A program made the position numbers and the translations under genes. This document shows positions 7,112 through 12,938 of a DNA stretch of 15,735 bases, piece by piece. Below the pieces are notes generated by a model, which made no database searches, was not told the origin of the DNA, and saw only the letters and a list, made by a program, of their open reading frames with translations. The stretch lies in assembly GCA_022745215.1 (NCBI GenBank), contig JAIIWC010000046.1:1-15735 (forward strand). Reading direction: 5' to 3'. Position 1 is the stretch's first letter. The number at the start of each line of letters is the position of its first letter. The stretch is from Collinsella sp. Its GTDB lineage: Bacteria; Actinomycetota; Coriobacteriia; Coriobacteriales; Coriobacteriaceae.

Positions 7112-7149
7112 TTGAATCATAGGAGAACGACCAAAGCTGTTTGATTCAA
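7112..7149. promoter_or_regulatory. Candidate operator between glycosidase and RpiR genes
   Basis: TTGAATCA at 7112-7119 and TGATTCAA at 7142-7149 are exact inverted copies with centres 30 bp apart, about three helical turns. The pair lies in the divergent intergenic region, as expected for a regulator controlling both itself and the PTS/GH1 operon. Binding by the RpiR protein is inferred. Clear -35/-10 boxes could not be assigned. Confidence 0.55.
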
Positions 7150-7191
7150 TAAATGAACTATGATTTCGAGGAGAGCGGAAAGAGGGATCAC

Positions 7192-8028
7192 GTGAATATC
7201 AATGACTTCGATGTGCTCAATCGCATTAGCTCCATCATCAACAGCGAGTTTGGGTCAAACGATGCCGCCATCGCTCGATATCTCATCGCTCACATTAGGC
7301 GTTCGAGCGAAATCAATGTTGCCACAATAACCCGCGATGCATTCGTGACCCGTTCCGCTGTTCGTCGTTTCTGCAATCGATTGGGCTACCAGTCTCTTAG
7401 CGATTTGAAAGAATCATTTACTCAATCAGTCTTTCCAAGCGACTTAAGCCATCGAGAGGAGGAATTTGGCTACGAGGAGTACAGGGCAGAGCTCGACGTT
7501 CGCATGATCGAGATGTTCGCTGAGGTTGAAAGCGGCGTGTCCGATATCGCTATTAAGCACCTTGCCGACGAAATTGATGGCCATAAAAACGTTGAAATCT
7601 GGTGCACCAATAATGTGAGCGCCAATCTCGTACGATTTCAGCAGGAAATGTTTTATGCGGGCAAGATAGTTCGCATAGTTGCTGGGGCTAACGTCGCGGA
7701 ATTGAAAAACATGGGAGACGCTTCGCAGTCATTGATAATTCTCGTATCGGTCTCCGGGCTATTTGCGTCCCAGGCGCGTGAGTATCTTGATTGCCGTTCG
7801 GGCAGGAAGATTCTAATTACTGCGTTTAGCAACGATGACAAATCGAGGTCTTTTGACCGTGTATATCGTCTTGGTAATGCGGGAAACGGAATTGACCGAC
7901 TCGGCGTTTATTCGAAATACGCCATGACCTATTTCTTCGACTTGCTATCGTCGTGTTACTTGAGTCGCCACCCCTGCACCAAGGGGGAGCCGCTCTATGG
8001 GTCTACTTTGGTCTGGCCCGAGCAGTAG
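7192..8028 (+). CDS. MurR/RpiR-family transcriptional regulator
   Basis: A protein of about 278 residues with an N-terminal helix-turn-helix of the RpiR type (LNRISSIINSEFGSNDAAIARYLIAH, then VTRSAVRRFCNRLGYQSLSDLKESF) and a C-terminal SIS domain, the fold that binds phosphosugars in this family (region NVEIWCTNNVSANLVRFQQEM to LIILVSVSG). It is divergent from the glycosidase/PTS operon and most likely controls it in response to a sugar phosphate. The open frame begins at an ATG at 7153, but no ribosome-binding site precedes that codon. The GTG at 7192 has GAGGG five bases upstream, so I prefer it; the extra 13 residues would be non-conserved. The SIS domain looks divergent and the ligand is not predictable. 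Confidence 0.85.
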   Translation: MNINDFDVLNRISSIINSEFGSNDAAIARYLIAHIRRSSEINVATITRDAFVTRSAVRRFCNRLGYQSLSDLKESFTQSVFPSDLSHREEEFGYEEYRAELDVRMIEMFAEVESGVSDIAIKHLADEIDGHKNVEIWCTNNVSANLVRFQQEMFYAGKIVRIVAGANVAELKNMGDASQSLIILVSVSGLFASQAREYLDCRSGRKILITAFSNDDKSRSFDRVYRLGNAGNGIDRLGVYSKYAMTYFFDLLSSCYLSRHPCTKGEPLYGSTLVWPEQ

Positions 8029-8050
8029 CGGCTCTATAGTTCTCCCGTCT

Positions 8051-8070
8051 GGAGAATGAGCGTGGATAAT
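8051..8070 (+). repeat. 20-bp direct repeat, right copy (GGAGAATGAGCGTGGATAAT)
   Basis: Same orientation as 4000-4019 with one mismatch (C/T at position 7). It overlaps the left arm of the hairpin at 8059-8119. Confidence 0.7.
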
Positions 8071-8119
8071 CTCCGCTTTGGGCTTAGAGCCGCGCTAAAA
8101 GCGGGAGATTATCCACGCT
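8059..8119. repeat. Long hairpin after the RpiR gene
   Basis: AGCGTGGATAATCTCC (8059-8074) and its perfect complement (8104-8119) form a 16-bp stem. It continues inward as GCTTT/AAAGC with one bulged C and is tipped by GGCT-TAG-AGCC. No T tract follows, so it is a weak candidate for an intrinsic terminator and may be a dispersed repeat. It begins 30 bp after the RpiR stop. Confidence 0.7.
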
Positions 8120-8335
8120 TGAACGTGCCGTGGAAGCACGATCGTGACCTATGTAATAGTGCAAGAGGGTCGGTATCGAAGGTCGATGCTGCAGATGTAC
8201 TCCACCGTGACAAAGTGTTCCCTCGTGAAATGTCACAAGCGTAGCCAAATCCACCGCCCTTCATATCCAAACTCAACAAAACCGCAGGTCACAGCTATAT
8301 AGATACGCCCGGCACCGTGTATCTAGAGGTTTTCG
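8120..8335. other. Gene-free interval before the tRNA-tuf promoter
   Basis: No credible coding frame is seen. Two inverted repeats are visible: GTGACA (8207-8212) with TGTCAC (8231-8236), and TAGATAC (8300-8306) with GTATCTA (8319-8325). The second ends ten bases before the -35 box of the tRNA-tuf promoter, a position suited to regulation, but nothing shows a binding protein. Confidence 0.45.
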
Positions 8336-8365
8336 TTGACAGCCCCCAAGGTTGCATCGTATTAT
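8336..8365 (+). promoter_or_regulatory. Strong promoter of the tRNA-Tyr/Thr/Met-tuf unit
   Basis: A consensus TTGACA (8336-8341) and TATTAT (8360-8365) are separated by 18 bp. The upstream block AGAGGTTTTCGTTGACAGC is nearly the same as the one before rpmG (10155-10173 region). No other promoter is evident before tRNA-Tyr. Confidence 0.8.
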
Positions 8366-8427
8366 CTTTTTCGTTCGCGGGGGCGGCGGTCCAAAAGACC
8401 AAAGGACCTGCGGATACTTGAACGATT

Positions 8428-8509
8428 GGGAGTTTGCCCGAGTGGTTAATGGGGACGGGCTGTAAACCCGTTGGCTCTGCCTACATAGGTTCGAATCCTA
8501 TAGCTCCCA
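8428..8509 (+). tRNA. tRNA-Tyr (GTA)
   Basis: A class II tRNA. Acceptor arms GGGAGTT (8428-8434) and AGCTCCC (8502-8508) pair with one G-U. The anticodon stem ACGGG/CCCGT holds GTA at 8462-8464. The long variable arm (TTGGCTCTGCCTACAT region) is typical of tRNA-Tyr. The CCA end is not fully encoded (ACCG follows). First of three clustered tRNAs before tuf. Confidence 0.95.
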
Positions 8510-8519
8510 CCCGTCAAGT

Positions 8520-8595
8520 GCCTGTATAGCTCAGTCGGTAGAGCACTTCGTTGGTAACGAAGAGGTCACCAGTTCAAGTCTGGTTGCAGGCTCCA
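8520..8595 (+). tRNA. tRNA-Thr (GGT)
   Basis: Acceptor GCCTGTA (8520-8526) pairs with TGCAGGC (8585-8591) including one G-U, followed by T and an encoded CCA. The anticodon stem CTTCG/CGAAG encloses TTGGTAA, giving anticodon GGT for ACC/ACU. The T-arm is GGTTCAAGTCTGG-like. A Thr tRNA beside tuf is also found in Escherichia coli. Confidence 0.95.
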
Positions 8596-8598
8596 TCC

Positions 8599-8675
8599 GG
8601 CGGTGTAGCTCAGTTGGTTAGAGCACACGGTTCATACCCGTGGCGTCACTGGTTCGAATCCAGTCACCGCTACCA
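8599..8675 (+). tRNA. tRNA-Met (CAT), elongator type
   Basis: Acceptor GGCGGTG (8599-8605) pairs with CACCGCT (8665-8671) with a terminal G-U, then A and an encoded CCA. The anticodon stem CACGG/CCGTG encloses TTCATAC. The initiator hallmarks (unpaired first base and three G-C pairs in the anticodon stem) are absent, so this is elongator Met. A lysidine-modified Ile tRNA with the same anticodon is a less likely alternative. Confidence 0.92.
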
Positions 8676-8686
8676 TAGGTAACACG

Positions 8687-8771
8687 GTGGCTTCTCAATA
8701 GTATGTTGAGAGGCCACTATGGTATAAAGGCAAAGTCCCGTCCGGGGACGACCTGTTTAGAGGAGGGCTTT
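8687..8771 (+). promoter_or_regulatory. tuf leader with stem-loops between tRNA-Met and tuf
   Basis: GTGGCTTCTCAA (8687-8698) pairs with TTGAGAGGCCAC (8706-8717) over 12 bp with one G-U and a 7-base loop. A smaller GTCCC/GGGGAC hairpin follows. TGGTATAAA just after the first stem resembles an extended -10 box. The leader ends in AGGAGG (8761-8766), which decides the tuf start. The stems could be an RNA-processing site separating tRNA from mRNA, or could tune tuf expression. Confidence 0.5.
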
Positions 8772-9962
8772 ATGGCCAAAGAGAAGTTTGAGCGCACTAA
8801 GCCGCATGTTAACATCGGCACCATTGGTCACGTCGACCACGGCAAGACCACGCTGACCGCTGCCATCACCAAGGTTCTCTCCGAGACCGAGGGCTGCAAG
8901 GCTGACTTCACTGCGTTCGAGAACATCGACAAGGCTCCCGAGGAGCGCGAGCGCGGCATTACGATCTCCGTCTCCCACGTCGAGTACGAGACTGCTGCCC
9001 GTCACTACGCTCACGTTGACTGCCCGGGCCACGCTGACTACGTCAAGAACATGATCTCCGGTGCTGCTCAGATGGACGGCGCTATCCTGGTCATCGCCGC
9101 TACCGACGGCCCCATGGCTCAGACCCGCGAGCACATCCTGCTCGCCCGTCAGGTCGGCGTTCCCTACATCGTCGTCTTCCTGAACAAGTGCGACATGGTC
9201 GACGATGACGAGCTCATCGACCTCGTCGAGATGGAGACCCGTGAGCTCCTCTCCGAGTACGATTTCCCCGGCGACGACATTCCCGTCATCCGTGGTTCCG
9301 CTCTGGGCGCTCTCGAGGGCGACGCCAAGTGGATGGACGCTATCCGCGAGCTCATGAAGGCCGTCGACGAGTACATCCCGACGCCTGCTCGTAACAACGA
9401 CCTCCCCTTCCTGATGGCCGTTGAGGACGTTATGACCATCTCCGGCCGTGGTACCGTTGCTACCGGCCGTGTCGAGCGCGGTGAGCTCAAGCTCAACGAG
9501 CCCGTCGAGATCGTCGGCATCAAGGATACCCAGAACACCGTCGTTACCGGTATCGAGATGTTCCGTAAGTCCATGGACTTCTGCGAGGCTGGCGACAACG
9601 TCGGTCTGCTGCTCCGCGGCATCAAGCGCGAGGACATCGAGCGCGGCCAGGTTCTCTGCAAGCCCGGTTCGGTTACCCCGCACACCAAGTTCACCGGTGA
9701 GATCTACGTTCTGACCAAGGAGGAGGGCGGCCGTCACACCCCGTTCTTCGATGGTTATCGTCCTCAGTTCTACTTCCGTACCACCGACGTTACCGGTACG
9801 GTCAAGCTCCCCGAGGGCACCGAGATGGCTATGCCTGGTGACCACATCACCATCGAGGGCGACCTCATCCACCCGATCGCCATGGAGGAGGGCCTGCGCT
9901 TCGCTATCCGCGAGGGTGGCCACACCGTCGGTTCGGGCATCGTCTCCACGATCATTGAGTAA
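8772..9962 (+). CDS. tuf: Translation elongation factor Tu
   Basis: A 396-residue GTPase that carries aminoacyl-tRNA to the ribosomal A site. All signatures are present: P-loop GHVDHGKT (19-26), switch region RGITIS, DCPGHADY, NKCDMVD and GSAL in domain I. Domains II and III follow, with GGRHTPFFDGYRPQFYFRTTDVTG-type sequence and the ending RFAIREGGHTVGSGIVSTIIE split across the C-terminus. The ATG at 8772 has AGGAGG five bases upstream; the open frame extends to 8703 but those codons cover the leader hairpin. Codon use is highly biased, as expected for one of the most abundant proteins. It is co-transcribed with the three upstream tRNAs and ends in a strong terminator. The usual str-operon partner fusA is not here. 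Confidence 0.98.
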   Translation: MAKEKFERTKPHVNIGTIGHVDHGKTTLTAAITKVLSETEGCKADFTAFENIDKAPEERERGITISVSHVEYETAARHYAHVDCPGHADYVKNMISGAAQMDGAILVIAATDGPMAQTREHILLARQVGVPYIVVFLNKCDMVDDDELIDLVEMETRELLSEYDFPGDDIPVIRGSALGALEGDAKWMDAIRELMKAVDEYIPTPARNNDLPFLMAVEDVMTISGRGTVATGRVERGELKLNEPVEIVGIKDTQNTVVTGIEMFRKSMDFCEAGDNVGLLLRGIKREDIERGQVLCKPGSVTPHTKFTGEIYVLTKEEGGRHTPFFDGYRPQFYFRTTDVTGTVKLPEGTEMAMPGDHITIEGDLIHPIAMEEGLRFAIREGGHTVGSGIVSTIIE

Positions 9963-9990
9963 ATTAGCTCTTTGATATAGCTGACTTAGA

Positions 9991-10025
9991 GAACCCGGCA
10001 CTTATATGGGTGCCGGGTTCTTTTC
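9991..10025 (+). terminator. Rho-independent terminator of tuf
   Basis: A perfect 10-bp stem GAACCCGGCA (9991-10000)/TGCCGGGTTC (10011-10020) with a 10-base loop is followed by TTTTC, 28 bp after the tuf stop. Confidence 0.9.
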
Positions 10026-10166
10026 TGCAATGGATATTGAGCCGTTGCTGGTGTCGAGAGGATCGACAATGGTCCTGGATGCACCGTCGATTAGATCTCG
10101 ATGGCTTCATTGATGTGTTCCAAATATGAATGGATCCACCGAGAACCAATTGACTCGAGGTTTTCA

Positions 10167-10196
10167 TTGACAGCACTTACGTGGAGCTGATAAAGT
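10167..10196 (+). promoter_or_regulatory. Promoter of the rpmG unit
   Basis: TTGACA (10167-10172) and TAAAGT (10191-10196) are separated by 18 bp. The block CGAGGTTTTCATTGACAGC matches the one before the tRNA-tuf promoter almost base for base, which suggests a shared activating element or a common strong-promoter type. Confidence 0.75.
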
Positions 10197-10241
10197 AACA
10201 ACTCGTGCCCGTACGGGGCGGAAATGAAAGGTTCAGGATAC

Positions 10242-10391
10242 ATGCGTACTCTAGTTACTCTTGCGTGCACTGAGTGCAAGCGCCGCAACTATACGACCAC
10301 CAAGAACAAGTCGACCATGCCTGATCGTATGGAGATCAAGAAGTATTGCCCCTGGTGCCGTCACCACACGCTGCACAAAGAGACTCGCTAG
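10242..10391 (+). CDS. rpmG: 50S ribosomal protein L33
   Basis: A 49-residue ribosomal protein: MRTLVTLACTECKRRNYTTT, then a basic middle and a C-terminal CPWCRHHTLHKETR. Two CxxC pairs (C9/C12 and C36/C39) show that this is the zinc-binding (C+) form of L33, whose genes are often zinc-responsive when a zinc-free paralogue exists. The ATG at 10242 is preceded by AAAGG and AGG. The position before secE is the conserved one in many bacteria. The tRNA-Trp follows 14 bases after the stop, so mRNA and tRNA share a transcript. Confidence 0.96.
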   Translation: MRTLVTLACTECKRRNYTTTKNKSTMPDRMEIKKYCPWCRHHTLHKETR

Positions 10392-10404
10392 TCTCTAGTC
10401 ACAT

Positions 10405-10480
10405 ACGCCAGTAGTTCAATTGGTAGAGCATCGGTCTCCAAAACCGAGTGTTGAGGGTTCGAGTCCTTCCTGGCGTGCCA
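10405..10480 (+). tRNA. tRNA-Trp (CCA)
   Basis: Acceptor ACGCCAG (10405-10411) pairs perfectly with CTGGCGT (10470-10476), then G and an encoded CCA. The anticodon stem CGGT/ACCG encloses CTCCAAA with anticodon CCA, reading UGG. It lies between rpmG and secE, an arrangement often seen in bacteria. A terminator-like hairpin follows. Confidence 0.96.
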
Positions 10481-10489
10481 GTCATTATT

Positions 10490-10520
10490 CCGTAAGCTCC
10501 CACTTGGGGGCTTACGGTTT
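10490..10520 (+). terminator. Terminator or attenuator between tRNA-Trp and secE
   Basis: CCGTAAGCTCCC (10490-10501) pairs with GGGGGCTTACGG (10506-10517), with a short loop and TTT after it. Only 36 bp separate it from the secE start and no separate secE promoter is clear, so it may partly attenuate read-through. Confidence 0.75.
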
Positions 10521-10556
10521 ACTCATGTATAAGCGCATTGCGCGGAGGTAACCCAA

Positions 10557-10895
10557 ATGGCCAACAAGAAGAACAAGAAGAAGGCACAGCAGCAGGCGCC
10601 TGCCAACAACGCTGCCGCCAACTCCAAGGTTGAGGCCAAGAAGGCCGTTGCCAAGAAGAACGAGAAGGCTGCGAAGTCCAAGAAGAACGAGAAGCCTGGT
10701 TTCTTCGCCCGCACCAAGAAGTATTTCGCTTCGGTCAAGTCCGAGATGAAGCGTGTCACGTGGCCCGATAAGAAGGAGCTCGTGAACTACTCGGTCGTCG
10801 TTTGCGCTTCTCTGATCGTCGTCGGCGTCGTCATCGCTCTGCTCGATGCTGGCTTTGGCGAGGCTCTTGCTCTGTTCTCTGGATTGAGGGGCTAA
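10557..10895 (+). CDS. secE: Preprotein translocase subunit SecE
   Basis: A 112-residue membrane protein of the SecYEG translocon, which stabilises SecY. Residues 1-48 are a hydrophilic Lys/Ala/Asn-rich extension. The conserved SecE core follows: an amphipathic helix FFARTKKYFASVKSEMKRVTWP (split near residues 50-71), the TWPDKKELVNYSVVV hinge, and one membrane helix ending in an LLDAGFGEAL-type segment. The ATG at 10557 has GGAGG ten bases upstream. The stop lies three bases before nusG, so the two are coupled. A long charged N-terminus is common in actinobacterial SecE, so it is not an anomaly. Confidence 0.95.
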   Translation: MANKKNKKKAQQQAPANNAAANSKVEAKKAVAKKNEKAAKSKKNEKPGFFARTKKYFASVKSEMKRVTWPDKKELVNYSVVVCASLIVVGVVIALLDAGFGEALALFSGLRG

Positions 10896-10898
10896 ACC

Positions 10899-11435
10899 AT
10901 GTCTAAGCGTTGGTACGTCGTTCACACTTACTCTGGATACGAGAACCGTGTTAAGTCCGATCTCGAGCACCGCATCGAGACTATGGGCATGCAGGACCGT
11001 ATCTTTGATATCGAGATTCCTATGGAGCGCGTCACCGAGATTAAAGAGGGTGGCAAGCGCGAGACCAAGGATTCCAAGATCTTCCCGGGTTATGTTCTGG
11101 TCCGCATGGAGATGGATGACGATGCATGGACGTGCGTTCGCAACACGCCCGGCGTCACCGGTTTCCTGGGCGGCAACGGCAAGCCCGCTCCGCTTTCCCG
11201 CGACGAGTACAACAAGATGACTCGTCGTCCCGGTAAGGGCGATTCGCCCAAGCGCACCTCGGTTGATATTCAGGTCGGCACGTCCGTCCGCGTCACCGAT
11301 GGCCCGCTTACCGACTTTGATGGCAAGGTCTCCGAGGTTAACACCGAGGCTGGCAAGCTCAAGGTTACGCTGATGATCTTTGGCCGCGAGACGCCGGTCG
11401 AGCTCGACTTTAACCAGGTCGCTGTCATCGCTTAA
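10899..11435 (+). CDS. nusG: Transcription termination/antitermination factor NusG
   Basis: A 178-residue factor that binds RNA polymerase and links it to Rho or the ribosome. The N-terminal NGN domain starts KRWYVVHTYSGYENRVKSDLE and includes FPGYVLVRM and RNTPGVTGFLG. After a linker the C-terminal KOW domain has VGTSVRVTDGPLTDFDGKV and ends DFNQVAVIA. The start ATG follows the secE stop by three bases, with GAGGGG inside the end of secE. Length and domain order are normal. It belongs to the secE-nusG-rplK-rplA block. Confidence 0.97.
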   Translation: MSKRWYVVHTYSGYENRVKSDLEHRIETMGMQDRIFDIEIPMERVTEIKEGGKRETKDSKIFPGYVLVRMEMDDDAWTCVRNTPGVTGFLGGNGKPAPLSRDEYNKMTRRPGKGDSPKRTSVDIQVGTSVRVTDGPLTDFDGKVSEVNTEAGKLKVTLMIFGRETPVELDFNQVAVIA

Positions 11436-11555
11436 GTTTTCGTCCGTTCGCGCGAGCGTGCTTCTTCTGTGACTGCTCATCTCAGGAGTGCTTCTAACAC
11501 GTGCGTGCTTACGATATAGCAAGTACTTCACACTCGTGATTCGAAAGGAATGACC

Positions 11556-11984
11556 ATGGCTGAGAAGAAGGTTGCCAACGTCATTAAGCTCCAGATTCCT
11601 GCTGGTGCCGCTAACCCCGCTCCTCCCGTCGGCCCCGCCCTGGGCGCTGCTGGCGTGAACATCATGCAGTTCTGCCAGGCCTTTAACGCCGAGACGCAGG
11701 ACAAGAAGGGTGACATCATCCCCGTTGAGATCTCTGTCTACGAGGACAAGTCCTTCTCCTTCATCACTAAGACCCCGCCGGCGGCTCACCTCATCAAGAA
11801 GGAGCTGAACCTCAAGTCTGGTTCCGCTAAGCCCCAGGCCGACAAGGTCGGTCAGCTCTCCCAGGAGCAGCTCACCAAGATCGCCGAGATCAAGATGCCG
11901 GACCTCAATGCCAACGACATTGACGCCGCCAAGAAGATCATCGCCGGTACCGCCCGTTCCATGGGCGTCACCATCGCTGAGTAG
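11556..11984 (+). CDS. rplK: 50S ribosomal protein L11
   Basis: A 142-residue protein at the GTPase-associated centre of the 50S subunit. It has the diagnostic N-terminus KLQIPAGAANPAPPVGPALG (residues 12-31), the linker PPAAHLIKK, and the C-terminal rRNA-binding domain ending IAGTARSMGVTIAE. The ATG at 11556 is preferred over an in-frame ATG at 11550 because AAAGGA lies six bases before it. A 120-bp gap separates it from nusG. No clear terminator or promoter was assigned there; a small CGTTCGCGCGAGCG dyad lies just after nusG. Confidence 0.97.
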   Translation: MAEKKVANVIKLQIPAGAANPAPPVGPALGAAGVNIMQFCQAFNAETQDKKGDIIPVEISVYEDKSFSFITKTPPAAHLIKKELNLKSGSAKPQADKVGQLSQEQLTKIAEIKMPDLNANDIDAAKKIIAGTARSMGVTIAE

Positions 11985-12002
11985 CGATTTCTTTAGGTAA
12001 TG

Positions 12003-12051
12003 ACGGGTGCTCCGACCGGGGCGCCCGTTATATGTGTGCAATAGGGCACAC
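12003..12051 (+). promoter_or_regulatory. Two hairpins in the rplK-rplA gap
   Basis: An 11-bp stem 12003-12013/12018-12028 (ACGGGTGCTCC with GGGGCGCCCGT, two G-U pairs) is followed by TTATAT. A second small stem GTGTGC/GCACAC is at 12034-12039/12046-12051. The first looks like an attenuator between L11 and L1. L1 of many bacteria represses its own mRNA, but I could not identify an L1 site here. Confidence 0.5.
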
Positions 12052-12101
12052 GATACGATGTGGGAGGGCTCACGCCCGTTTAACCACAGGAGGTAATGCA
12101 C

Positions 12102-12809
12102 ATGGCTAAGCATGGTAAGAGCTATAACGCCGCTGCCGAGAAGATCGACCGCGCCACGCTCTACACCCCCCTTCAGGCTGCCAAGCTCATCAAGGAGCTC
12201 GACACCGCCAAGTTCGACGAGACCGTCGAGGCCCACTTCCGTCTGGGCATCGATACTCGTAAGGCTGACCAGAACATCCGTGGTTCCATCTCCCTGCCCC
12301 ACGGCACCGGCAAGACCGTTCGTGTTGCCGTCTTCGCCGAGGGCGAGAAGGCCCGCGAGGCCGAGGCTGCCGGCGCCGACATCATCGGTTCCGACGAGCT
12401 CGTCGCCCAGATTCAGAAGGGCGAGATCAACTTCGACGCCGCTATCGCTACGCCGAACATGATGGCCAAGGTTGGCCGCATCGGTAAGATCCTTGGTCCC
12501 CGTGGCCTCATGCCGAACCCCAAGCTCGGCACCGTGACCATGGATGTCGCCAAGATGGTCTCTGAGCTCAAGGCTGGCCGCGTTGAGTACCGCGCCGACC
12601 GTTACGGCATCTGCCACGTGCCCCTGGGCAAGAAGTCCTTCTCTGAGCAGCAGCTCGTCGAGAACTACGCTGCCCTGTACACCGAGATCCTGCGCGTCAA
12701 GCCCTCTTCTGCTAAGGGCAAGTACGTCAAGTCCATCTCCGTGTCTTCCACCATGGGCCCTGGCGTCAAGGTTGATCCCGCTGTCCAGCGTGACTTCCTG
12801 GCTGAGTAA
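12102..12809 (+). CDS. rplA: 50S ribosomal protein L1
   Basis: A 235-residue protein that binds 23S rRNA, forms the L1 stalk and often represses its own operon. It has the usual start MAKHGKSYNAAAEKIDR, the central GKTVRVAVFAEGEKAREAEAAG, the signature GRIGKILGPRGLMPNPKLGT (residue ~128 onward), and the ending SVSSTMGPGVKVDP. The ATG at 12102 is chosen over 12096 because AGGAGG (12088-12093) is eight bases from it and only two from the other. A strong terminator follows 36 bp later, and rplJ-rplL, which commonly follow, are not in this window. Confidence 0.97.
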   Translation: MAKHGKSYNAAAEKIDRATLYTPLQAAKLIKELDTAKFDETVEAHFRLGIDTRKADQNIRGSISLPHGTGKTVRVAVFAEGEKAREAEAAGADIIGSDELVAQIQKGEINFDAAIATPNMMAKVGRIGKILGPRGLMPNPKLGTVTMDVAKMVSELKAGRVEYRADRYGICHVPLGKKSFSEQQLVENYAALYTEILRVKPSSAKGKYVKSISVSSTMGPGVKVDPAVQRDFLAE

Positions 12810-12845
12810 CTGCTAGTTACTGCCTGAGCAAAGCAAGCATTGCTA

Positions 12846-12884
12846 AAGAAACCCGGTTCTGCCTCGTGCAGGATCGGGTTTCTT
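12846..12884 (+). terminator. Rho-independent terminator of rplA
   Basis: AAGAAACCCG (12846-12855) pairs with CGGGTTTCTT (12875-12884), and the stem continues inward through TTCTGC/GCAGGA. A loop of about five bases closes it. The terminal TTTCTT serves as the T tract. It ends the secE-nusG-rplK-rplA transcript. Confidence 0.88.
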
Positions 12885-12899
12885 GCTAGCTCGGGGTAG

Positions 12900-12938
12900 A
12901 ACCACCTCAAAGGGGACAGTGTCCCCTTTGAGGTGGTT
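12900..12938. repeat. 39-bp perfect palindrome at the convergent gene end
   Basis: Positions 12900-12918 and 12920-12938 are perfect reverse complements around a single central G (12919); the core reads GGGGACAGTGTCCCC. It overlaps the stop codon of the minus-strand phosphoesterase (12937-12939) and lies 16 bp after the rplA terminator. It may end the phosphoesterase transcript, or it may be a dispersed REP-like element. Confidence 0.85.

Noticed and set aside
8056..8244. Small plus-strand frame after the RpiR gene
   Set aside because: It is built on the hairpin at 8059-8119 and has no protein-like features.
8757..10001. 414-codon minus-strand frame opposite tuf
   Set aside because: Same codon-bias shadow; composition is Leu/Asp/Gly/Val repetitive and tuf on the plus strand is certain.
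10512..12617. 701-codon open frame on the minus strand across secE, nusG, rplK and rplA
   Set aside because: It is the mirror of highly expressed genes whose codon choice avoids TTA, CTA and TCA, so the opposite strand lacks stops. The translation is low-complexity (Leu/Gly/Asp/Val rich) with no known domain.
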